NCBI GenBank assembly: GCA_900318625.1
Contig: ONLG01000001.1
Span: 48,361-112,360, forward strand
Length of the DNA: 64,000 nt
Origin: an uncultured Prevotella sp.
Lineage (GTDB): Bacteria > Bacteroidota > Bacteroidia > Bacteroidales > Bacteroidaceae
Direction of reading: 5' to 3'
Shown here: one piece after another, positions 16,662-25,963 of the stretch
How the letters are laid out: each line of letters starts with the position of its first letter
Position numbering within the stretch: the first letter of the stretch is position 1
Notes under the pieces: generated by a model
What the model saw: only the letters and a program-made list of their open reading frames with translations
Told to the model about the DNA's origin: nothing
The model's database searches: none
Translations under genes and position numbers: made by a program

Positions 16662-17522
16662 ATGAAGACTAAGTTTATGACTGCTATCGCCGTTGCTCTT
16701 GCAATGAGTGCAACAGCCGTGGCTCAGGAGGCCAACAGCGCGTGGCCCTGGGACTTTCCGCAAAGCGTTCCCCTCACAGCCGAGACCGGGCAGAATGTGC
16801 TGAGCTGCTACGGCCACTACTTCGATGCCGTGGAAGAGGGCAAGAGCCTCATCAACAACGTGCAGATATTCTACAACACCACCATGGAACAGGTGGGCAA
16901 AGACAAGTCGCTGCTGGCAAGCTGGCAGAAGGAAGTAGAGGTGCCCAACGCTCTCATCATTCCGCTCGACCGCAAAGGCAAGGCCAAGAAGGGCGATGTG
17001 GTGCTCACGTGGTGGCAGTCGGGCAGCGGTATGCAGCGCGCCAAGGTCATCGACGACAGCGACCCCACCCAGCCGTGGGTGTGTTATCTCGACACCAGCT
17101 GGCCCAACGACCCCGACAGCCCCAAGGCTGCCGAGAAGCGCAAGGGCGAACAGCTGAAGCCCGGCACCTTCACCGTGCTCAAAGGCGGCAAATGGCAGAG
17201 CGGCGAGCAGGTGGCTTATCGCGCTAACGGCAAGTGGAACCAGGGACGCATCATACATACCGATGGCGACAAGGTGCTTCTGTCGGTCTTTGCAAACTAC
17301 ATCGAAGCCACTACAAAGAGCCGGTGCAAGCTCATTCCCTTCAAGGAGAAGTTCAAACCGGGCGACAAGGTGTCGGTGGTTTGGATACGCGAATACCGTC
17401 CGGGCTACACGGTGGTGAAAGCTGACGAGCAGTCGGGCCGTGTCTACGTTAAGCAAGACGGCAATGACAAGATAGAGTGCAAGAGCATAGTTGAGGTTAC
17501 GAAAATGCTCAACGACGAGTAA
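16662..17522 (+). CDS. Secreted protein of unknown function
   Basis: The 286-residue product has a signal peptide (MKTKFMTAIAVALAMSATAV, cleavage after AVAQ). The rest is soluble and tryptophan-rich, with two or three repeats of a short beta pattern (KKGDVVLTWWQSGSGMQRAKV, split here as KKGDVVLTWW and SGSGMQRAKV; KWQSGEQVAYRANGKWNQG; KPGDKVSVVWIREYRPG). These look like small SH3/Tudor-like barrels that repeat 'x-G-x-x-V-x-x-x-W'. No catalytic motif is recognised. It is the last gene before a shared terminator with mtnN. It could be a cell-envelope binding protein. Confidence 0.85.
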   Translation: MKTKFMTAIAVALAMSATAVAQEANSAWPWDFPQSVPLTAETGQNVLSCYGHYFDAVEEGKSLINNVQIFYNTTMEQVGKDKSLLASWQKEVEVPNALIIPLDRKGKAKKGDVVLTWWQSGSGMQRAKVIDDSDPTQPWVCYLDTSWPNDPDSPKAAEKRKGEQLKPGTFTVLKGGKWQSGEQVAYRANGKWNQGRIIHTDGDKVLLSVFANYIEATTKSRCKLIPFKEKFKPGDKVSVVWIREYRPGYTVVKADEQSGRVYVKQDGNDKIECKSIVEVTKMLNDE

Positions 17523-17538
17523 GCCCCATTGCAGAGCA

Positions 17539-17579
17539 AAAGAGGTTCTCCGCTGACGTGCAGCAGAGAACCTCTTTTC
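17539..17579. terminator. Bidirectional terminator
   Basis: A perfect 13-bp inverted repeat (AAAAGAGGTTCTC, 17539-17551, and its complement, 17567-17579) lies between convergent genes. A/T tracts on both sides suit termination in both directions. Confidence 0.88.
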
Positions 17580-17616
17580 GTATGTAACGGCGTGTCGCCC
17601 CAGCGCGGAGGTGAGC

Positions 17617-18336
17617 CTACAGTTGCTCTATCAGGTGCTGCGTCACCCGGAACGATTTCTCGGCAATGGTTTTCCAGAAGTCGAAGTACTGCGACGCATC
17701 GGTGTCCTTGAGCGGAATGTCGCTGATGACGCGGAACGAGAGGAACGGAACGTGGTAGAGATAGCACGTGTGGGCTATCGCCGCCGACTCCATATCCACC
17801 GCCTTGGCCTCGGGGAAGAGGTCGGCAATGTGGCGCATCTTGTCCTTTGAATCAACAAACCAGTCGCCCGTGACGATTAGTCCGGCGTGTATTGTGGGGA
17901 GGGGGGCACCGTCGTGTGGGGCATTGGCTATCGAAAGAGCGGCACTGACGAGGCGCTCGTCGGCCTTGAAACGAGGCGGCAAGCCCTGCATCTGCCCATA
18001 GACAAGCTCTCCCTTGCCGTCGAGGTTGCCGCAATAGACATCGTGGTAGCTAAGCTCCGTGCTCACCACGACATCCTGAACCTGCATAGTAGTGTCGGCA
18101 CCGCCGGCACATCCCGTCGAGATAATGCAGTCGGGGTGGAACGTCTCTATGAGCAGCGTGGTGCCTATTGCTGCATTAACCTTGCCTATACCGCTCTTGA
18201 AGAGCACTATCTCCTTGTCGCCGATGCGTCCGTTGGTGAACGACCAGCCGTTCATCTCGGTCACATGGACATCAGCCAGCAGAGCGGCAATCTGCTCAAA
18301 CTCGCTCGGCATGGCTACTATAATTCCTATTCTCAT
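17617..18336 (-). CDS. mtnN: 5'-methylthioadenosine/S-adenosylhomocysteine nucleosidase
   Basis: The 239-residue product matches MTA/SAH nucleosidase (Pfs) in length and motifs: an N-terminal GIIVAMPSEFEQ (catalytic Glu), GIGKVNAA, STGCAGG, AVDMESAAIAH (substrate-binding Met-Glu) and RVISD (catalytic Asp). It hydrolyses the glycosidic bond of SAH and MTA, recycling products of methylation and polyamine synthesis. No luxS gene is nearby. It is monocistronic and divergent from the YfhO-like gene. Confidence 0.95.
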   Translation of the reverse strand: MRIGIIVAMPSEFEQIAALLADVHVTEMNGWSFTNGRIGDKEIVLFKSGIGKVNAAIGTTLLIETFHPDCIISTGCAGGADTTMQVQDVVVSTELSYHDVYCGNLDGKGELVYGQMQGLPPRFKADERLVSAALSIANAPHDGAPLPTIHAGLIVTGDWFVDSKDKMRHIADLFPEAKAVDMESAAIAHTCYLYHVPFLSFRVISDIPLKDTDASQYFDFWKTIAEKSFRVTQHLIEQL

Positions 18337-18361
18337 ATCATAAACTGTTATTTCCTGACGG

Positions 18362-18369
18362 CAAATTTA
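18362..18369 (-). promoter_or_regulatory. Promoter -7 box of mtnN
   Basis: Reading the minus strand gives TAAATTTG, matching TAnnTTTG, 26 bp upstream of the ATG. Confidence 0.5.
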
Positions 18370-18442
18370 CGTTTTTTGTGAGTTCATTCAAAAAAAAGAA
18401 ACCTGAAAGTGCTCTTTTTTTGCTATTGTCTTTGCTTAATCG

Positions 18443-18450
18443 TATCTTTG
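18443..18450 (+). promoter_or_regulatory. Promoter of the YfhO-like gene
   Basis: TATCTTTG with TTTG at 18419-18422 (20-bp spacing) matches the Bacteroidota consensus. The leader before the ATG at 18575 would be about 120 nt and contains no recognised riboswitch. Confidence 0.65.
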
Positions 18451-18574
18451 TAGCCGTATAATGCAGTCACAACAAGGGGACACCAGACCTGAAAACACGC
18501 CCTTGTCCCATGATAACAGGTACTTTGGACTATACGAGGAAACTGTCCCTTACACCTTATTATATTATTAAGAG

Positions 18575-21079
18575 ATGGATATAATGAAGAAAGTGCTGCC
18601 CGATGTGGCAGCGATAGTGTTGTTCGCAGCGATTAGTATCGCTTATTTTTTTGTTCCCGTAACCCAAGGAAAGATACTCTACCGCCACGACTCGTCGGCA
18701 GGACGTGGTGCAGGACAGGAACAGCTGGAGTACAAGAAGCGCACCGGCGAGACACCCCGGTGGACTAACGCCCTCTTCAGCGGTATGCCGACCTACCAGA
18801 CTGCGCCCTCGTATAAGTCGACCGACGGCCTCTCGCACATCGTAGAAGCCTATCACCTGTGGCTGCCGGAGAACGTATGGTTTGTCTTTGCCTACCTGCT
18901 GGGCTTCTACATACTGCTCCGCGCCTTCGACTTCAGGCAGCTGCTGGCATCGCTGGGAGCTGTGGTATGGGCCTTCTCAAGCTACTTCCTGATCATCATA
19001 GCAGCCGGACACATCTGGAAAGTGTATGCCCTGGCATTCCTTCCGCCGATGATTGCCGGACTGGTTTTGTGCTACCGGGGTAAGTATCTATGGGGTTTCG
19101 TCGTCACCGCACTGTTCACTGCGTTCGAGATATGGGCCAACCACGTGCAGATGACCTACTATTATATGTTCATCATCGTGCTCATGGTGGCTGCGTTTCT
19201 TGCCGATGCCATCCGCAAAAAGCAGCTGCCGCGCTTCCTGAAAGCTACGGGTGTGGCCGCAGCAGCAGCATTGATAGGAGTGGCTATCAATGCTTCCAAT
19301 CTGTATCACACATGGCAGTACTCGCAGGAATCGATGCGCGGAAAGAGCGAACTGGTGAAGAAGAACTCGGCAAACCAGACCGACAGCGGCCTCGAACGCG
19401 ACTACATAACCCAGTGGAGCTACGGCATAGGAGAGACGTGGACACTGCTTATCCCCAACACAAAGGGCGGAGCATCGGTGCCCATGAGCCAAAACAGCAT
19501 AGTGCAGAAGAACGGCGACCCGATGTATGGCTCCATCTATCAGCAGATAGGACAGTACTGGGGCGAGCAACCGGGCACGAGCGGCCCCGTATATGCAGGT
19601 GCCTTCGTCATGCTGCTGTTCGTTCTGGGACTGTTCATCGTCAAAGGACCGATGAAGTGGGCGCTCCTTGCAGCGACCATTCTGTCGATTATGCTCTCGT
19701 GGGGACACAACTTCATGCCCCTTACCGACTTTTTCATCGACCATATACCCATGTATGCCAAGTTCAGAACAGTGGCATCGATACTCGTTATAGCCGAGTT
19801 CACCATCCCTCTGCTTGCCATGCTCGCCCTGAAACGCATCGTTGAGGAGCCTCAGATACTCAAGACCAAGGCACGCTACCTATACGTCAGCCTCGCACTG
19901 ACAGCTGGAGTGGCTGCGCTGTTTGCGCTGATGCCGGGTGCTTTCTTCGATTTCATCTCCTCTTCCGAGCGCCAGGCTCTCAGCCAATTCCCACCGCAGG
20001 ACCTCAATCCGCTGCTTGCCAACCTCACAGACCTGCGCCAGCAGATATTCGCCGCAGACTGTTGGCGCACCGTGGGCATAATCCTCATAGGCACGGTGCT
20101 GCTGCTTTGCTACCGCGCAGGCAAGCTGAAGGCAAGCTATATGGTAGGAGCTGTACTGGCGTTGTGCCTCGTAGATATGTGGATGGTTGACAAACGCTAC
20201 CTCAACGACGATATGTTTGTTCCCAAGAGCGAGCGCGACACACCGCAGCAGCTCACTCAGACCGACGAACAGATACTCAAGGACAAGACTCTCGACTACC
20301 GAGTGCTCAACTTTGCCAGCAATACGTTCAACGAAAACGAGACCTCCTATTACCACAAGAGCATCGGAGGCTACCACGCCGCCAAGCTCCGCCGCTATCA
20401 GGAGATGATAGAACGCTACATCTCGCCTGAGATGCAGCAAGCCATGAAGGGCATTGTGGAGGCAGAAGGAGATATGGCGAAGGTGAAGGGCGACAGCATT
20501 TTCCCTGTCTTGAATATGCTCAACGCACGCTACTTCATCCTTCCGCTGCAAGACGGCTCTACCGCACCGCTCCTTAATCCCTACGCTATGGGCAACGCCT
20601 GGTTTGCCGACAAGCTCACGTTTGCCGACAATGCCAACCAGGAAATAGATGCTGTCGGCAAGCTGAACCTGCGCCACGAGGCTGTGGCAGACAAGCGCTT
20701 CGCCTCTGTGCTGCACACCGTGGCACCCACACAGGCTGCCGATTCCACACGGAAGGTGGTGCTCAGGAGCTACGAACCTAACGAACTGAAATACGACGTG
20801 ACCACTGGCAGCGATGCTCTGCTGGTGTTCTCGGAGATATACTACCCCGGCTGGACTGCCACCATCGACGGAAAGCCAGCCGAACTGGGTCGCGTGAACT
20901 ACATCCTGCGAGCACTCAATGTGCCCAAGGGCAGCCACAAGGTGGTGCTCAGCTTCTTCCCCAAGAGCGTTGACACCACGGAGACCATAGCCTACGTGGC
21001 TTTCGCTCTGCTCATAGTGGCCTTGATTGCCGCCTGCGCGATACAGTTCAGACGAAAAAAAGCCGCTCCCAATGCCTGA
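18575..21079 (+). CDS. YfhO-like multi-pass membrane protein
   Basis: The 834-residue protein has about a dozen TM segments followed by a periplasmic C-terminal region and a last TM helix near the end. This is the layout of the Bacteroidota YfhO family (for example FSGMPTYQTAPSY, YYPGWTATIDG and a closing HKVVLSFFPKS). YfhO-type proteins are GT-C-like and are linked to glycosylation of envelope polymers in Gram-positives; the substrate here is unknown. An ATG at 18584 is an alternative start. The last bases overlap the next gene by 8 bp, indicating coupled translation. Confidence 0.88.
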   Translation: MDIMKKVLPDVAAIVLFAAISIAYFFVPVTQGKILYRHDSSAGRGAGQEQLEYKKRTGETPRWTNALFSGMPTYQTAPSYKSTDGLSHIVEAYHLWLPENVWFVFAYLLGFYILLRAFDFRQLLASLGAVVWAFSSYFLIIIAAGHIWKVYALAFLPPMIAGLVLCYRGKYLWGFVVTALFTAFEIWANHVQMTYYYMFIIVLMVAAFLADAIRKKQLPRFLKATGVAAAAALIGVAINASNLYHTWQYSQESMRGKSELVKKNSANQTDSGLERDYITQWSYGIGETWTLLIPNTKGGASVPMSQNSIVQKNGDPMYGSIYQQIGQYWGEQPGTSGPVYAGAFVMLLFVLGLFIVKGPMKWALLAATILSIMLSWGHNFMPLTDFFIDHIPMYAKFRTVASILVIAEFTIPLLAMLALKRIVEEPQILKTKARYLYVSLALTAGVAALFALMPGAFFDFISSSERQALSQFPPQDLNPLLANLTDLRQQIFAADCWRTVGIILIGTVLLLCYRAGKLKASYMVGAVLALCLVDMWMVDKRYLNDDMFVPKSERDTPQQLTQTDEQILKDKTLDYRVLNFASNTFNENETSYYHKSIGGYHAAKLRRYQEMIERYISPEMQQAMKGIVEAEGDMAKVKGDSIFPVLNMLNARYFILPLQDGSTAPLLNPYAMGNAWFADKLTFADNANQEIDAVGKLNLRHEAVADKRFASVLHTVAPTQAADSTRKVVLRSYEPNELKYDVTTGSDALLVFSEIYYPGWTATIDGKPAELGRVNYILRALNVPKGSHKVVLSFFPKSVDTTETIAYVAFALLIVALIAACAIQFRRKKAAPNA

Positions 21080-21704
21080 CAACCAGCAGAACAGCAAAGT
21101 CGCAACAGACCTCCGGCTGTTTGTTTCAGCACTGCGCTCACAACAGCCGACCGTTCCCAGGGTGATAGATGCCGAGGTATGGGCCACCCTGCCAAGCCCC
21201 TGCACGCTGCTATGGATAGAAAACAGCAGCGTGACAGACGGATGGCAACTAAGCGACGAGCATATAATCACGGGCGTGCCGCACAACGAATGGCAGCTGA
21301 CCCTGCAACGAGGCCAATGCGTTGAGGTGCTGCCCGTGGGCGAAGAGCAGTGGGTGGTGAAACCATACCACATCGGCGACCCTGTCACCATAGACCGATA
21401 CGATGCCGACACGCCCTTCATCGGACAGCCGCTGGCAGAATGGACCATCCTGCGAGGGCTCGACTACGAGGACAAGGGCATCGTCAGCGGAAGGCTCTAC
21501 CCCCTTGTCGACTCGCTGAGCGACGTGCAGCTGGTGCTCAGATGGATGCTCAACGAACCCGACCAGCAAGGCGGACGCATGGTGTGGGACTACTCCGAAC
21601 GGCTCACCGCAGCACAGGCAGCCGACAGGACCAACCACAAAAGACTCTTCGACCAACGCAAAGACTTCATAACTGACAACTGGCCATTCCTGAAGAACAG
21701 ATAA
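21072..21704 (+). CDS. Unknown cytoplasmic protein coupled to the YfhO-like gene
   Basis: I chose the ATG at 21072 (210 residues), which overlaps the upstream stop; longer versions would lie inside the YfhO gene. The protein is soluble, with no signal peptide or TM segment. It is rich in Trp, Asp and Leu (LLWIENSSVTDGW, EEQWVVKPYHIGD, SDVQLVLRWMLNEPD). I do not recognise the family. Its overlap with the YfhO-like gene suggests a shared process. Confidence 0.75.
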   Translation: MPDNQQNSKVATDLRLFVSALRSQQPTVPRVIDAEVWATLPSPCTLLWIENSSVTDGWQLSDEHIITGVPHNEWQLTLQRGQCVEVLPVGEEQWVVKPYHIGDPVTIDRYDADTPFIGQPLAEWTILRGLDYEDKGIVSGRLYPLVDSLSDVQLVLRWMLNEPDQQGGRMVWDYSERLTAAQAADRTNHKRLFDQRKDFITDNWPFLKNR

Positions 21705-21736
21705 CAACCAGATTATTAACTAATAAAAACATCAAC

Positions 21737-22828
21737 ATGAAACGCAAAGAACTAATCAAGCGCACACTTGCCGTGTTCCTGGCAGTGTTCAGCAGTTGCG
21801 CCGCCATGGGGCAACAAGAGCAGAAAACCACTCCCAAATGGCTTTCAGAACTGAAAAACCGCATCACTCTCAACGGCTATGCACAAGCCGGCTGGTCACA
21901 CCAGAACTCCAACAACAAAACAACCAACGCCTATAACCTGAAGCGAACGTTGCTATGGGCTAAGGCAAGGATAACCGACAGGTGGTCGTTCCTTTTCATG
22001 CACGACTTTTCGAGCGTCGTACAAGAGTTCTACACCGACTACCGTTTCACACGCGACAACTCACTGAGCGTCCGCTTCGGACAGTTCAAACATTCCTACA
22101 CGATGGAGAACCCCTTGTCGCCCACACAGCTCGAACTTATCGACGTTTACTCGCAAGCAGTGCTCTACCTTGCCGGAGAGGGGCCTGACCCACTCAACGG
22201 AGTCAACTACGGTCGCGACATGGGACTGATGGTATATGGCGACTTGGCGCGTGGCCTGCTCCACTACGAGCTTGCACTGATGAGCGGACAGGGCATCAAC
22301 CGCCGCGACCGCAACAACCAGAAAGACTTTATCGGCAAAATCGAGGTGCGCCCGACAAAGGGGCTGCGCTTCGTTGCATCAACATATCTCGGCACGGGCA
22401 ATGCTGTGGGCACCGCGGCATGGAACCCCGACATCAAGGAAGGCGACAACTACCGACGCAACCGCTACAGCATCGGAGCAGAAGTGAAGACCAATCCCTA
22501 CTCGCCAGCCAAGTTCAAGGAAGCCCGTTCGGCTACTGTCAGGGCAGAATGGCTTGGCGGACAAGACGGCAACGTAGGCAGCCGGGGAGGATATATCACC
22601 ACCACAGTGCCCGTCGTCGATGCGCTCGACATCGTGGCAAGCGGAGAAACGTTCGACCGCAACACCAAGCAAGACGGATGGAAACAGACAAACCTCACAC
22701 TGGGAGTACAGTACTGGTTCTACAAGAAGTGCCGTATGCAGCTGCAATACACCCGCTGCTTCTGTGGCGAAGAAATCAGCAAGAACGACTACAACTGGCT
22801 TCAGGCACAGGTGCAGGTGGCTTTCTGA
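21737..22828 (+). CDS. Outer-membrane porin of the phosphate-selective OprO/OprP family
   Basis: The 363-residue protein has a signal peptide (cleavage near AMGQ) and then alternating amphipathic strands. Family-like motifs are RFGQFKHSYTMENPLSP, a GRDMGLMVYGD strand and a C-terminal strand ending AQVQVAF, with a terminal Phe as in BAM substrates. OprO/P-type porins form 16-stranded barrels that pass phosphate or polyphosphate; Bacteroidota members often have other or unknown specificity. It lies 32 bp after the preceding gene and 56 bp before the sodium symporter gene, so uptake of one solute across both membranes is possible but unproven. Confidence 0.85.
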   Translation: MKRKELIKRTLAVFLAVFSSCAAMGQQEQKTTPKWLSELKNRITLNGYAQAGWSHQNSNNKTTNAYNLKRTLLWAKARITDRWSFLFMHDFSSVVQEFYTDYRFTRDNSLSVRFGQFKHSYTMENPLSPTQLELIDVYSQAVLYLAGEGPDPLNGVNYGRDMGLMVYGDLARGLLHYELALMSGQGINRRDRNNQKDFIGKIEVRPTKGLRFVASTYLGTGNAVGTAAWNPDIKEGDNYRRNRYSIGAEVKTNPYSPAKFKEARSATVRAEWLGGQDGNVGSRGGYITTTVPVVDALDIVASGETFDRNTKQDGWKQTNLTLGVQYWFYKKCRMQLQYTRCFCGEEISKNDYNWLQAQVQVAF

Positions 22829-22884
22829 ACCACCGGCAAGCGGTAAACAACATAACAGATAACCCTTAAAACATCATAACAACC

Positions 22885-24414
22885 ATGTTCATAAAAATTA
22901 TTCTGACGGTAATCTTCCTTGCCGTGATGATATATGTGGGCATATACTCACGCAAACAGGCAAGCAGTGTTGACGGTTTCGTACTCGGCGGGCGCTCCGT
23001 AGGCCCTTGGCTAACGGCCTTCGCCTATGGCACGTCGTACTTCTCGGCAGTGGTTTTCGTTGGCTATGCCGGACAGTTCGGCTGGAAATACGGAATGTCG
23101 GCAACGTGGATAGGCATCGGCAACGCCCTGATAGGCTCGCTGCTGGCATGGATGCTGCTCGGAAAGCGCACCAAGCTGATGACGCAGCACATTGAGTCGC
23201 GCACCATGCCCGACTTCTTCGGCACACGCTTCGGCGACCAAGGGCTGCGCGTGGTGGCCTCGGTGATAGCCTTCGTGTTCCTCATCCCCTATACGGCAGG
23301 TGTCTACAAGGGCATATCGACACTCTTCGAGATGGGCTTCGGCATACCCTACGAGTACTGCGTGATAATAATGGCAGTGCTCACAGCCGTATATGTCATC
23401 CTCGGAGGCTACAAGGCCACTGCCATGAACGACTTTGTGCAGGGCATCATAATGCTTTTCGGAATAGTGACAATCATCTTTGCCGTGCTCAACACGCAGG
23501 GTGGACTTTCCGAAGCGGTAGCCAAGATGGCGGCACTGCCCTCCGACAGCGACCCCGCAGCCAACGGAGGATTTGCCGACTGGTTTGGTCCCGACCCGTG
23601 GAACCTGCTCGGAGTGGTCATCTTGACGTCGCTCGGAACGTGGGGGCTGCCCCAGATGGTGGGCAAGTTCTACTCCATCAGCGATGAAGATGCTATCCGA
23701 AGAGGCACCATCATATCGACAATCTTTGCCCTCGTAGTGGCCGGAGGATGCTACTTCCTCGGCGGTTTCGGACGACTGTTCGGCACTCCCCCCACCCTGC
23801 CCAACGGCAAGCTGGCGTTCGACAGCATCGTTCCGTCGATGCTCGTCACCCTGCCCGACGTGCTCATAGCGCTCGTGGTGCTGCTCGTGCTCTCCGCTTC
23901 AATGTCCACACTGGCATCTCTCGTGCTCACATCAAGCTCCACCATGACCCTCGACCTCATCTATCGCGACAAGAAATCGCTGCCGGGAGAGGTTGAAGAG
24001 GGCACCATCGACGATGTGGTTGCCGAGAAAATAGAGCGCCGCAAGGTAGTGGTGATGCGCGTGCTGATAGTGTTCTTCATCGTCATCTCGCTGATGATAG
24101 CCCTCAATCCCCCCACGTTCATCGCCCAGCTCATGGGTATCTCGTGGGGCGCACTGGCCGGAGCCTTCCTCGCACCGTTCATGCTGGGACTCTACTGGCG
24201 CGGAGTAACTAAGGCTTCGGTATGGGCGTGCTTCGCGTGGGGTGTCGGACTGACTGTCGTCAATATGCTTCTGGGCAACCCCATCAACCCCATCAACTGC
24301 GGAGCCATAGCCATGCTGGGTGGCTTCCCGGTAGTAGTTATCGTCAGCCTGCTCACTCCCAAGATGCCTGAAGCTACTGTTGAAAAAATCTTCGAGTGCT
24401 ATTCAAAGCAGTGA
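22885..24414 (+). CDS. Sodium:solute symporter (SSS family)
   Basis: The 509-residue protein has about 13 TM helices. The family signs are FVLGGRSVGPWLTAFAYGTS near the N-terminus, LGGYKATAMNDFVQG, and the WGLPQMVGKFYSISDE region. SSS proteins couple Na+ entry to uptake of sugars, amino acids, vitamins or organic acids. The sequence alone does not give the substrate. A strong terminator follows, so the transcript ends here. Confidence 0.93.
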   Translation: MFIKIILTVIFLAVMIYVGIYSRKQASSVDGFVLGGRSVGPWLTAFAYGTSYFSAVVFVGYAGQFGWKYGMSATWIGIGNALIGSLLAWMLLGKRTKLMTQHIESRTMPDFFGTRFGDQGLRVVASVIAFVFLIPYTAGVYKGISTLFEMGFGIPYEYCVIIMAVLTAVYVILGGYKATAMNDFVQGIIMLFGIVTIIFAVLNTQGGLSEAVAKMAALPSDSDPAANGGFADWFGPDPWNLLGVVILTSLGTWGLPQMVGKFYSISDEDAIRRGTIISTIFALVVAGGCYFLGGFGRLFGTPPTLPNGKLAFDSIVPSMLVTLPDVLIALVVLLVLSASMSTLASLVLTSSSTMTLDLIYRDKKSLPGEVEEGTIDDVVAEKIERRKVVVMRVLIVFFIVISLMIALNPPTFIAQLMGISWGALAGAFLAPFMLGLYWRGVTKASVWACFAWGVGLTVVNMLLGNPINPINCGAIAMLGGFPVVVIVSLLTPKMPEATVEKIFECYSKQ

Positions 24415-24446
24415 CAAGCTGCTGGCCGAAGAGCATGACAATACAA

Positions 24447-24486
24447 AAAGTCCACCCTGACGGCCTGTTCAGGGTGGACTTTCTTA
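24447..24486. terminator. Terminator between convergent genes
   Basis: A 14-bp perfect inverted repeat (AAAGTCCACCCTGA, 24447-24460, and its complement, 24469-24482) is followed by TTCTTATTTC. It can serve the symporter (+) and pepD (-). Confidence 0.88.
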
Positions 24487-24500
24487 TTTCTTGGCCGACA

Positions 24501-25958
24501 TTATTTCTCCGGCGTGCGCTCCAAGGCAGTCTTCAGCAGTGCCCAGAAGGGTGCAATGCTCGGAATGAAGCAACGCTCCGACGTGGTGTGAGGCGAACGC
24601 ATGGTGGGGCCGAGCGACACTACGTCGAGGTGAGGATACTTGCCCAGTATCACCGAACACTCCAGACCGGCATGGTCTACCTGTATTATGCCCTCCTCGC
24701 CGTTGAGCTCCTTGTAGATGCCCAGCAGCTTATGGAGTATCTCGCTGTCTGGATTGGGGTCCCAACCGCCATAGCTTCCCGCCGTCTCAACTTTCATTCC
24801 AGCCATGCTGAAGCAGCTTGCAAGCTGGGTAACTATCTGCGACTTCATGTCCTCGCGGCTCGAACGGGCCAGTATCTTGATAGCTGCCTTTCCGTCCTCG
24901 ATGTCGATGATAGCGAGATTGCTCGAGGTTTCAACCACATCCGGGTAGACGGGAATCATCCTAAGCACTCCGTTGTGGCAGGCAAGGATGGCATCCAGCA
25001 CATTGTCCTGTATCTCCTCGGGCATCTCTGTGGCTGGAGTGGCAACATCTTCGACCGTCATCTCGATGCCGCTTTCTATCGTCTTGTACTCGTCAACGAA
25101 CTCTTCCTCCCACTCTTTGGCAGCCTGCTTCAGGCTCTCCACGTTCTCCTTGGGCAGCGTGAGCACCACTTCGGCCTTGAAGGGAATGGCATTGCGCATA
25201 TTGCCACCGTGCCAGCTGGCAAGCCGGGCCTCCTCGGTCTCAATGACATCGCGCACGAAATGCGCCATCAGCTTGTTGGCATTGGCTCGTCCCTCATGGA
25301 TTTCCAGACCCGAGTGGCCGCCGCGCAGACCCTTCAGCGTAACCTTCACGGCTGCATCCTCGCTGTCGGTGGCTGCCTCTTTATATCCTAACGTGGCTGT
25401 TACATCAATGCCGCCGGCACTGCCAATGACAAACTTGCCCCATGTTTCGGAGTCGAGATTGAGCAGGATGTCGCCTTGCAGCTCACCTTCGGGCAGGTCG
25501 TTGGCTCCGTACATACCCGTTTCCTCGTCGGCTGTGATGAGAGCTTCAATCGGGCCGTGCTTCATGTCGGTGCTTTCCATAACCGCCATGATGGCAGCCA
25601 CACCCATTCCGTTGTCGGCACCGAGCGTAGTGTTGCGGGCTTTCACCCAGTCGCCGTCAATCCAGGTCTGTATCGGGTCGGTCTCGAAGTTGTGGTTGCT
25701 CTCAGGTGTCTTCTGCGGCACCATGTCCATGTGGGCTTGCAGTATGATGCCCTTGCGGTTCTCCATGCCCGGAGTGGCCGGTTTGCGCATCACGATATTG
25801 CCTGCCGGGTCCTTGAACGCTTCCACGCCAGCCTGCTTTCCGAAGTCGAGCAGAAACTGCTGTATGCGTTCCAGATGTCCGCTCGGGCGCGGCACTTGAG
25901 TCAGCAGGTCGAAATTCTTCCAGATTACCTTTGGTTCCAAATTCTTGATTTCACTCAT
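24501..25958 (-). CDS. pepD: Aminoacyl-histidine dipeptidase (cytosolic non-specific dipeptidase, M20C)
   Basis: The 485-residue product is the expected PepD length. Motifs of the dinuclear zinc site are visible: LQAHMDMVPQ, LGADNGMGVAAIMA, and the general base region ADEETGMYGAND. A lid/dimerisation domain is inserted between the two catalytic halves (for example GGHSGLEIHEGRANANK). It hydrolyses Xaa-His and other dipeptides in the cytosol. It starts 5 bp after the flippase-like gene on the same strand, so the two form an operon. Confidence 0.96.
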   Translation of the reverse strand: MSEIKNLEPKVIWKNFDLLTQVPRPSGHLERIQQFLLDFGKQAGVEAFKDPAGNIVMRKPATPGMENRKGIILQAHMDMVPQKTPESNHNFETDPIQTWIDGDWVKARNTTLGADNGMGVAAIMAVMESTDMKHGPIEALITADEETGMYGANDLPEGELQGDILLNLDSETWGKFVIGSAGGIDVTATLGYKEAATDSEDAAVKVTLKGLRGGHSGLEIHEGRANANKLMAHFVRDVIETEEARLASWHGGNMRNAIPFKAEVVLTLPKENVESLKQAAKEWEEEFVDEYKTIESGIEMTVEDVATPATEMPEEIQDNVLDAILACHNGVLRMIPVYPDVVETSSNLAIIDIEDGKAAIKILARSSREDMKSQIVTQLASCFSMAGMKVETAGSYGGWDPNPDSEILHKLLGIYKELNGEEGIIQVDHAGLECSVILGKYPHLDVVSLGPTMRSPHTTSERCFIPSIAPFWALLKTALERTPEK

Positions 25959-25963
25959 AGTAA

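Noticed and set aside
24396-25391. 331-codon plus-strand ORF
   Set aside because: It is antisense to pepD, which has clear dipeptidase motifs, so it is a shadow.
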